Part shown: positions 34,545-41,387 of the stretch, piece by piece
How the letters are laid out: each line of letters starts with the position of its first letter
Position numbering within the stretch: position 1 is the stretch's first letter
Origin: an uncultured Eubacteriales bacterium
GTDB taxonomy: Bacteria; Bacillota; Clostridia; Oscillospirales; CAG-272
Length of the DNA stretch: 64,000 nt
Direction: 5' to 3'
Assembly (NCBI GenBank): GCA_934474225.1
Contig: CAKSLU010000004.1
Span: forward strand, 26,426-90,425
Translations under genes and position numbers: made by a program
Notes under the pieces: model-generated
What the model saw: only the letters and a program-made list of their open reading frames with translations
Databases searched by the model: none
Told to the model about the DNA's origin: nothing

Positions 34545-35312
34545 GTGCTGCAATATGAGCATTACCGGGACGGGCAGGCGTATTTTTCCATCGGGAACAA
34601 CGTCAGCTTTGGGCATTTTCACCGCTCCATCGAGCTGGTCTACTGCCTGAAAGTGCCGAAGCCGGTTACCCTGGACAATGTGGATATGCTCGTCCGCGAG
34701 GACGAGCTTTTGGTCGTGCCGCCCTTCTGCACGCATATTTTCCCGCGCACGACGGGGCATCTCTCCATCTGCTGTGTGCTGCCGGTTGGCTTCACGGATC
34801 TGTACGAGAGCAGCAGCGGCGGCAAGGCGCTGCTGCCGCAAATCATCAGCGGCGAGCACGCGCAGAAGATCGCCGACATGATGCGCAGCCTCGAACATGA
34901 GGAGCAGCCGCTTTTTGTGCGCGGCATCTACACCTGCATCATCGGCATGCTGCAAAAATATGCAAAGGCGGTGGACAAGTCCAGAGAGGAAAGCGGCTTT
35001 CACCTGCGCGTGCTCTCCTTTATCGAGGCGCACTATGCCGAGGACATCACCGCCGAGTCCACCGCAGATATGCTCGGCTACAACAAATACTATTTTTCCA
35101 CGCTGTTCAACCGCGGGCTGTCGGTGCGCTTCCGCGACTATCTCAACATGGTGCGCATCAACAAGTCGCTGCCCCTACTCCGCACACATTCGGTAAGCGA
35201 GACCGCGCGCCTCGTCGGCTATCACAGTGAGCAGTCCTATTTCGCCAACTTCAAGAAGGTCACGGGGCAGACCCCGCGCGCCTACCTTATGCGCACCAAA
35301 GGCAAACAATAA
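34545..35312 (+). CDS. AraC-family regulator, candidate activator of the GH31 genes
   Basis: A 255-residue AraC regulator starting at GTG 34545 after AGGGGGAC. The N-terminal cupin-like half (SFGHFHRSIELVYCLKVPKPVTLDNVDMLVREDELLVVPPFCTHIFPRT) would sense a ligand; the C-terminal half has two HTHs (EDITAESTADMLGYNKYYFSTLFNRGLSVRFRDYLNMVRINKSL and VSETARLVGYHSEQSYFANFKKVTGQTPRAYL). It is divergent from a dockerin GH31 gene and the 218-base region between them holds two copies of the element that precedes every GH31 gene of the locus, one next to its own promoter. That makes it the best local candidate for the shared activator, though binding is inferred only. Confidence 0.87.
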   Translation: MLQYEHYRDGQAYFSIGNNVSFGHFHRSIELVYCLKVPKPVTLDNVDMLVREDELLVVPPFCTHIFPRTTGHLSICCVLPVGFTDLYESSSGGKALLPQIISGEHAQKIADMMRSLEHEEQPLFVRGIYTCIIGMLQKYAKAVDKSREESGFHLRVLSFIEAHYAEDITAESTADMLGYNKYYFSTLFNRGLSVRFRDYLNMVRINKSLPLLRTHSVSETARLVGYHSEQSYFANFKKVTGQTPRAYLMRTKGKQ

Positions 35313-35327
35313 AAATATAACTTTCAA

Positions 35328-35522
35328 GGCTCCCCTGTGCAAGGGGTGAGCTGTAAGAGACGCGATGCGTCTCGCGGAGTTTTTCTTCGTCGGCTAAACA
35401 CCGACGATTTCGCGAGCGAAACCGAAAAACGTCCTCAACCGAGAGGTGACTGAGGGGTTGTTCCTTACTCTGTAACAATCCCTCCGTCGGCTACGCCGCC
35501 ACCTCCCCCGTCAGGAGGAGGC
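35328..35522. repeat. family B dispersed hairpin element (longest copy)
   Basis: Begins GGCTCCCCTGTGCAAGGGG and ends in a degenerate GGAGGAGGC; carries the common core GGTGACTGAGGGGTTGTTCC and AACAATCCCTCCGTCGGC. About 80 extra bases, including a GTCGGC/GCCGAC-type hairpin, sit between the left end and the core compared with the other copies. 35313-35577 contains nothing else. Confidence 0.75.
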
Positions 35523-35577
35523 TTGGTTAGAACCCATGATGCGACAGGGAATGCACCGCCCTATCGCATTTACATAC

Positions 35578-35606
35578 AAAAAAGCTGCCCGCAGGCAGCT
35601 TTTTTA
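35578..35606. terminator. intrinsic terminator of the Cys-module dockerin gene
   Basis: AAAAAAGCTGCC CGCA GGCAGCTTTTTT, directly after the stop codon on the minus strand. The same sequence recurs at 38389-38416. Confidence 0.85.
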
Positions 35607-35607
35607 T

Positions 35608-38082
35608 TTACTTTTCGCCGAGCTTGACATCCCAACCGGCGAGGAATTTTTGCAGACGCAGAAGGTCCGCTTTGGCAATCTGTCCGTCGCCGTTGCAGTC
35701 GGCAGCTTCTCGGTCAATCGTCACATCCCAGCCCGCAAGGTGCTTTTGCAGGCGCAGAAGGTCAGACTTGGACACTTCGCCGTCGCCGTTGACATCGCCG
35801 TACTTCTTCTGCGGAATCTCTTCCCCGCCCTCAAAGTAGGTGCAGCCGTCATGCGTGCAGCGGTAGACCGCCTTCTTGCCGGGCGCTTTGCAGGTGGGGG
35901 GAATCTCCGCCTCGGTCGGCTCGCTCGGCATCGCGTGCCCCGTGGCGGGAATCTCCGTCACTTCGGTTCGCGCCGTGCAGCCGTTTGCCTTGCAGTGCCG
36001 CGACTTCTCGCCGGTTTCCGTGCAGGTTGCGGGCGTGTCCACCGTGAAGGCGATGTCAAAGTCGTGTGTGCCGCTTGCCGGGATCGGCTCGGTCTTCGTC
36101 TCGCCGCAGACCGTGCAGGCAGAGGTCGTGAAGCCGTCCTCCACGCAGGTAGGCGCTTGGGTATCGGTCACCGTCCAGTTGTGCGTGCACGCCTTGCCGG
36201 TCGGGTTGAGGCGCATGGCAGGGCGCGTACCGTTAAAGTTGAAGTAGGACTGCGTGTTTGTTATGTTGCCGTCGTAAGCAGTCAGATACACCTCGGAGGA
36301 GGAACCCTTCGCCGTGCGCAGCAGCCAATAGGCGTTGCCCGATTCAAGGTTGTAAGTCATTCCCTGCGCCTTGGCATAGTCTGTGCCCATAGCGCTGCGC
36401 GCATCATCGGACGATGTACTGCCCGAAAAGCCGTAGGCGGTATTTGTCATATCGTCCAGCGACAGGAGGAAGACCTTGTCCGTCACGCCCACATCCGCGA
36501 GCGCGGCTTCTTTTAAGAATGCCGTCTCCTCTGCCGAAAGTGCCGTGCGCACAAAGCTGTCGTTCAGCCATGCGCGGATGTCGGACGCTGCATAGTCGTT
36601 GCCCTTTTGGGCAAAGGGCTGTGCATCGAGGACAGACATCGCAAAGACAAGCAGATTCTTCTCATAGGTCGCATCCAGCACGCGCCAGGTGAGCGGCTCG
36701 TACTTAAACCAGTAGACCGTGTTTGCAAAATAGCCGTTTTCATACTGTTTTGCGTCGTTTTCGCTGCCGGGCCTGTACGCCGCGTCATAGGTCTTCTGCG
36801 GACGGTAGGTCGAGAACTGCACGGCGCGGTACTTCTCGCCGTCAAGCTCCACATCCTTGTACTGCATGTAGTCGTCGGGCTGATTTTTCAGATAGTAGCC
36901 GTAGGACACCCATGTGCCGTCCGCCGCGTTCAGCGCGGCAAGCAGTTTTTCATCGGTCACGCGCGTCTGCGGATAACTGCCGTAGGCAATGCCGTCGCCG
37001 ACGGCGTAGGTTTCCGTCGTCTTGCCGCAGTAAATGCAGGTGTAATCGCGATAGATATGCACGCCGGTGGCGGGGATCGCTCTTACAAATTTTCTCGCGT
37101 CACAGCGCGAGCAGTGCCAGGATTTTTCGCCGTCCGCCACGCAGGTTGCGGGCTTGTCGACGATCCACGCGTTTTTGACAAAGTCGTGCCCGAGCGCATC
37201 CGTATCGTGCGTTTCCTCCGCATTGCAGACCGCGCAGACGTGATACTCCACGCCGGTCTCCGTGCAGGTGGCGGGGGTGCGCACCTGCCAGTCGCCCCAG
37301 CTGTGCGGCTCCGTCGGAATCTCCGTAATGTTGGTTCTTGCGTCGCAGCGCAAACAGTGCCGCGACTTTTCGCCGGTTTTCGTGCAGGTTGCGGGCGTGT
37401 CAATGGTGTATTCGCCCTTAAAATCATGCGCGGTGTCGTCAATCGGGATGGTGCGCGCGTCCGTCGTCTCTGCGCAGCCGAGCACCGTGCAATGGCGGGA
37501 CTCGATGCCGGTATTGATGCAGGTCGCCGCAAGATCCACGGTATATTCTGCGGCAAAGGTGTGCTCGTGCGGCGCAACGCCGAGTGAAATGAATTCGTTT
37601 TTGTTTTCCTCGGCATAGGTCTGCGCCGTCGAGTAAACATAGCCTGCGATTGCAGCCGCCTGCGGAATGGTCTGTCCGTTCGGATAGATTTCACAGGTCG
37701 GGCACAGAATCGTGATGCGCTCAAGCTTGCTGCAGCTGAGGAACGCCTGACTTCCGATATAGTTCACGCTTGCAGACAATTCCACAACGGCAAGCTGACT
37801 GCAATTCTTGAAGGTGTTGCGCGTAATGTTTAACACGCCGTCTTCGACGACGACTTTGCGGATTCTGCCGTCACCGGCAAACGGCGACTTTGGCGTGATG
37901 TTCCAGAGTGTCATTTCACCCGTGCCGGAAATGGTGAGCAGACCGCTCTCGGTGTCGAGTGTATAGGTGAGGCTGTCGCCGCACGAGCCGGTCACGGTCT
38001 CTGCCGCGGCGCTGAGTGCCAGCAGGCAGAGCGCGGCGCAAAGCAGGAGCAGCGGCAATAGGATTCTGCGTCTTGTTTTCAT
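35608..38082 (-). CDS. secreted dockerin protein with LRR5-like, Cys-rich repeat and DUF6273-like modules
   Basis: ATG 38082 follows GGAAAGG; residues 1-27 form a signal peptide (ALSAAAE). The 824-residue product then shows a short BspA-like leucine-rich segment (VVVEDGVLNITRNTFKNCSQLAVVELSASVNYIGSQAFLSCSKLERI), at least seven repeats of about 45 residues built on TPATCTxTGEKSRHCxxCDARTxxTEIP, a central domain like DUF6273/SUMF1-type proteins (PLTWRVLDATYEKNLLVFAMSVLDAQPF ... IRAWLNDSF ... RPAMRLNP), two or three more Cys repeats, and a dockerin (GDVNGDGEVSKSDLLRLQKHLAGW and ADCNGDGQIAKADLLRLQKFLAGW). No catalytic motif is visible. It may bind carbohydrate or cell surface, or be structural. 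No GH31-type promoter element precedes it. Confidence 0.82.
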   Translation of the reverse strand: MKTRRRILLPLLLLCAALCLLALSAAAETVTGSCGDSLTYTLDTESGLLTISGTGEMTLWNITPKSPFAGDGRIRKVVVEDGVLNITRNTFKNCSQLAVVELSASVNYIGSQAFLSCSKLERITILCPTCEIYPNGQTIPQAAAIAGYVYSTAQTYAEENKNEFISLGVAPHEHTFAAEYTVDLAATCINTGIESRHCTVLGCAETTDARTIPIDDTAHDFKGEYTIDTPATCTKTGEKSRHCLRCDARTNITEIPTEPHSWGDWQVRTPATCTETGVEYHVCAVCNAEETHDTDALGHDFVKNAWIVDKPATCVADGEKSWHCSRCDARKFVRAIPATGVHIYRDYTCIYCGKTTETYAVGDGIAYGSYPQTRVTDEKLLAALNAADGTWVSYGYYLKNQPDDYMQYKDVELDGEKYRAVQFSTYRPQKTYDAAYRPGSENDAKQYENGYFANTVYWFKYEPLTWRVLDATYEKNLLVFAMSVLDAQPFAQKGNDYAASDIRAWLNDSFVRTALSAEETAFLKEAALADVGVTDKVFLLSLDDMTNTAYGFSGSTSSDDARSAMGTDYAKAQGMTYNLESGNAYWLLRTAKGSSSEVYLTAYDGNITNTQSYFNFNGTRPAMRLNPTGKACTHNWTVTDTQAPTCVEDGFTTSACTVCGETKTEPIPASGTHDFDIAFTVDTPATCTETGEKSRHCKANGCTARTEVTEIPATGHAMPSEPTEAEIPPTCKAPGKKAVYRCTHDGCTYFEGGEEIPQKKYGDVNGDGEVSKSDLLRLQKHLAGWDVTIDREAADCNGDGQIAKADLLRLQKFLAGWDVKLGEK

Positions 38083-38231
38083 GTGTTGGTATCCTTTCCG
38101 AAGTCGATTCCGTACCGCGGCGAAGCGCTGCGGCGTATCTACCATGATTTTACCACATCCCACCTGCGCCGTCAACCGGAATGCGACATTTTCCCCGGAT
38201 TTGACGGGATTCTTCGTGATCGCGCTCATTC

Positions 38232-38341
38232 GGCTCCCCTGTGTAAGGGGAGCTGTCACCGCGAGGTGACTGAGGGGTTGTTCCTTACTCTGTAACAATC
38301 CCTCCGGTGCTTCGCACCACCTCCCTTTACACAAGGGAGGC
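38232..38341. repeat. family B dispersed hairpin element
   Basis: Starts GGCTCCCCTGTGTAAGGGGA, core GAGGTGACTGAGGGGTTGTT and TAACAATCCCTCCGG, ends CCTTTACACAAGGGAGG. About 110 bases, folding as several nested hairpins. The rest of 38083-38388 shows no gene. Confidence 0.8.
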
Positions 38342-38388
38342 ATGGTTAGCGCGGCGCCGTCTGTCTCCCGCCGAACCGCCTTTCATAC

Positions 38389-38416
38389 AAAAAAGCTGCC
38401 CGCAGGCAGCTTTTTT
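38389..38416. terminator. intrinsic terminator of the second dockerin GH31 gene
   Basis: AAAAAAGCTGCC CGCA GGCAGCTTTTTT, immediately after the minus-strand stop at 38420; identical to the terminator at 35578. Confidence 0.85.
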
Positions 38417-38419
38417 GGT

Positions 38420-41218
38420 TCAGAAAATCAGACCGAGCAGCAGGGTGACATCCGCGGCGGTGAGCTTGCCGTCGCCGTCCATATCCGCGTCGGCAAGATA
38501 GGTGCCCGTGAGGGCTGCACGCAGGGCAACCAGCGCGTCGCGCACGGTGAGCTTCCCGTCGCCGTCCGCGTCGCCGGACGCCGCCCTTGCAAAGGTGAGC
38601 GTGTGCGATGCGTCCATCGACGCGGTGAAGGCGATCTCATACACCGTGCCGTCGGGCGCTGCGCCGGTCTCGGCAAGCGGCGCAGCAGAGGCATCCTTTT
38701 CGATGCGCGTGACCGCGACCGTCTTGCCGTCCAGCATGGCATTCTCAATGTGTTTCTCACTGTGGAGGCGGACGGTGTAGGTGCGCGTCGTATAGTCGGT
38801 GGTGAAGCCGCCCTCGGCTTTGGCAATTACAAGACTGCCCGCGCCGTCTGTCTCGGTATAGGCAAACTGCGTCTTGCGCACATCGCCGGACTTGTAATCC
38901 ACCGTTTCGCCGTCGTCCTCATAGAGCGTATAGCTGCCGTCGCCGCCGTCAAACACATTCAGCGACAGCGCGGGAAAATCTGCGGCGGTGATCGGCGAAA
39001 CTGCGCGAACGGCGGGGATTATCGCGCCGTCCCTTGCAAAGAGCGGCGTTGTGCCGATGCCGTTGTACACGCGCACCGTGCTGCCGCCCGCGTAATGCGT
39101 GCCGGTGAACACATCCGTCCACCCGCCCACAGGCATATAGACATCGCGCGCGGACACATCCTTCTCGGACGGCAGTTCATAGAGCAGATAGCAGGACGCG
39201 GTGCCCGTGCCGTCGTAATATTCGACGCGGATGTCGTGGGTCTCGCCCGCACGCAGCAGCGTCTCGGTATTGATGTGCGACGCAAGCCAGCTTGACTTCC
39301 AGCCGTCCACCCACAGCGCACCGTCGATATAGATGCGGATGCCATCGTCGGCGGCGCCGCCGAGCCAGCAGTCAAACGCGGGCGTGATCTTGCCCTCGTA
39401 GATGCCGGAGAACAGATTGACGCGCACGGCGGCGTCCGGCGAACCGTTGCCCCATCTAAACTCGATGTTCGGCACGGTCGTGGTGTAGACCGCATTGGAA
39501 TGATCGGTGCGGCTGTTGTAATAGGTCGCCGTCAGCCCCGCCTCGCCGAACCAGGAAGCGGGCACCACGCCGTCGCCCTCGCCGTAAGCGCTCCAGAGCG
39601 GCGCGACGAGGAAGTCTCTGCCGAGCAGATATTCGGTATTGTCTTTTGCCGCCGCGCTGTCGTCGTAGAAATCGGGGCGGCGTGTGAGCGGCATGCCGGT
39701 CTCATACGCCTCGTACCCGAGCGTGTAAAAGAGCGGCAGCAGGTTGTAGCGCAGGTTCATGTAGGTTTTGAGCACCGTCTGCGTCTCCGCACTGTAGGTA
39801 TACGGCAACTTGTCATACTTCGCGCCGCCCGACTCCATCGTGGAGTGGATGCGGAAGACGGGCGACAGCGCGCCGTACTGTATCCAGCGCGTGAACATCG
39901 CCTCGCTCTGCTCCTTGGCACGCTTAAAGCCGCCGAGGTCGGATGACATGTAGGGCGACGCGCCCGCCGTGGTCTTCTCAACCATGTTGACCACCTCGCG
40001 GCGCAGCTGCATTGCCTCGCTGGTGATGTCGCCCGTCCACTGGATGCCGTAGCGCCTGCCGATGACCGACGGCGCGCTCTCCACATAGCCGTGGCGCACC
40101 CAGTCCGCATTGCAGAGCAGGAAGAGGCGCTTGGTGGAGGTGTAGCTTGCCAAAATATCGTTGTACAGCACCTCACCGAAGGTGGTGAAGGTGATGCTGT
40201 CGGCATAGGGCGAATGGAGGGTATAGCCCCAGTTGCGGTCATACCACCAACCGTCCACGCCGAGTTTCAGGATGTTTGTCAGGTTCTCGGTGTGGTATTT
40301 CAGCTCCTCCGGGTCGAGCGCCTGCTTGTCGGTCTTATGCGTATGGTCGTTGAAGAGGATCATCACGCCGTTTTCGTGCGCCCAGTTGACAAAGCCCGCC
40401 ATATCCGGGAAGTTCGCCGTATCAATGTCATAGCCCGTGCCGTCCTTGCCCGCGCGCCACTTGGTGTCGATGACCAGAATGTCCAAAGGATAGCCGTTTG
40501 CGCGGTAGTTCTCCACCACCTGCTTGTAGTCGGCGTCCGTCCAGTTCTGATAGCGGCTGTACCACGAGCCGAAGGTCTTGATGTCTGAAATCGGCGTGCG
40601 GCCGACGACCTCGGCAAAGCGCGTGCGCAGCGTCTCGGCATCGCCGCCGCAGAGCATGACATAGACATCGGTTGCGTCATAGCGCTCCCAGCCGCTGTAG
40701 GCGTCGGTCGAGCCGACATAGGCAGCGCCCTTCTCTGCCGGAAGGATGCGCGGATAGTCAAGGAGCGCGTAGACCTCGGGCGTATCGCCAGGGTCGGGCA
40801 AATCGTGATAGAAGCCCGCAGTGCGCACTTCCTGCGTCGCGGTCTTCGACACCGTCCAGATGACCTTGCCGTCCTTGTCGAGAATCTCAACGGCGTCCGC
40901 GTGGTAGCCGCGGTCACTGTAAAGTCTGACCGTGTAAGCCGCGGTCTCGGCAATGGTGCAGTTTCCCTCGGTGCGCGTCTTTGCCGCGACGCCGGTGAAA
41001 TCGCCGCGCCCGGCGGCAATCAGGCTGATGCGGTCCTCAAAGCCGTGCTCGCCCTTCTCTTCCACGCGGACAACGGCATCGGACAGCAGCATGACGCGCG
41101 TCGTCTCGCTCTCCAGCGTGACGATCCCGGCGTCCGCCGCTGTCGCCGAAACGGCAAAAAGCGCGCAGAGCACGGTGCAGAAAAGCAGTGCCGCGAGTCG
41201 GCTTGCAAAGTGTTTCAT
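38420..41218 (-). CDS. secreted GH31 glycosidase with PA14-like domain and dockerin (second copy)
   Basis: ATG 41218 (MKHFASRLAALLFCTVLCALFAVSATAAD) is preferred over the ATG at 41230, which overlaps the AAAAGGA ribosome site. The 932-residue protein has a signal peptide, GH31 N-terminal beta domain, barrel with nucleophile Asp327 (VDGWWYDRNWGY) and acid/base Asp397 (YGIQWTGDITSE), SSDLGGFKRAKEQSE, a PA14-like domain inserted after YGEGDGVVPASW (GAADDGIRIYIDGALWVDGW), the C-terminal beta sandwich (YTLYEDDGETVDY) and a dockerin (GDADGDGKLTVRDALVALR; ADMDGDGKLTAADVTLLLG). It lacks the large N-terminal insertion seen at 30826. Extracellular alpha-glycosidase; substrate not predictable. Confidence 0.9.
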   Translation of the reverse strand: MKHFASRLAALLFCTVLCALFAVSATAADAGIVTLESETTRVMLLSDAVVRVEEKGEHGFEDRISLIAAGRGDFTGVAAKTRTEGNCTIAETAAYTVRLYSDRGYHADAVEILDKDGKVIWTVSKTATQEVRTAGFYHDLPDPGDTPEVYALLDYPRILPAEKGAAYVGSTDAYSGWERYDATDVYVMLCGGDAETLRTRFAEVVGRTPISDIKTFGSWYSRYQNWTDADYKQVVENYRANGYPLDILVIDTKWRAGKDGTGYDIDTANFPDMAGFVNWAHENGVMILFNDHTHKTDKQALDPEELKYHTENLTNILKLGVDGWWYDRNWGYTLHSPYADSITFTTFGEVLYNDILASYTSTKRLFLLCNADWVRHGYVESAPSVIGRRYGIQWTGDITSEAMQLRREVVNMVEKTTAGASPYMSSDLGGFKRAKEQSEAMFTRWIQYGALSPVFRIHSTMESGGAKYDKLPYTYSAETQTVLKTYMNLRYNLLPLFYTLGYEAYETGMPLTRRPDFYDDSAAAKDNTEYLLGRDFLVAPLWSAYGEGDGVVPASWFGEAGLTATYYNSRTDHSNAVYTTTVPNIEFRWGNGSPDAAVRVNLFSGIYEGKITPAFDCWLGGAADDGIRIYIDGALWVDGWKSSWLASHINTETLLRAGETHDIRVEYYDGTGTASCYLLYELPSEKDVSARDVYMPVGGWTDVFTGTHYAGGSTVRVYNGIGTTPLFARDGAIIPAVRAVSPITAADFPALSLNVFDGGDGSYTLYEDDGETVDYKSGDVRKTQFAYTETDGAGSLVIAKAEGGFTTDYTTRTYTVRLHSEKHIENAMLDGKTVAVTRIEKDASAAPLAETGAAPDGTVYEIAFTASMDASHTLTFARAASGDADGDGKLTVRDALVALRAALTGTYLADADMDGDGKLTAADVTLLLGLIF

Positions 41219-41255
41219 TCGGTCAACCATCCTTTTCGGGCGTATTTCCGCTTCT

Positions 41256-41318
41256 ATTATACAATTTATTTTACAGGCTGCAACGCAAAGAGGACAGGTT
41301 TTTGCGAAAAATGTTTGT
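41256..41318 (-). promoter_or_regulatory. GH31-type promoter with degenerate upstream element
   Basis: Minus strand: ACAAACATTT-TTCGCAAAAA (41318-41299), TTGCAG (41283-41278), 16-base spacer, TATAAT (41261-41256). The element deviates from the consensus at TTGAG (TTCGC) but keeps the same 35-base position; the promoter core is stronger than at the other GH31 genes, which may compensate. Confidence 0.55.
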
Positions 41319-41347
41319 TTTTTGCGAATGGGGTGTGCAAATAAAGA

Positions 41348-41379
41348 AGGGCTGCAAAGGCAACCGCCCTTGCAGCCCT
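41348..41379. terminator. hairpin terminator of the third dockerin GH31 gene
   Basis: AGGGCTGCAA / TTGCAGCCCT arms (10 bp) with a 12-base loop, T-rich on the minus-strand exit, nine bases past the stop at 41388. Confidence 0.65.
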
Positions 41380-41387
41380 CTCCGGAT

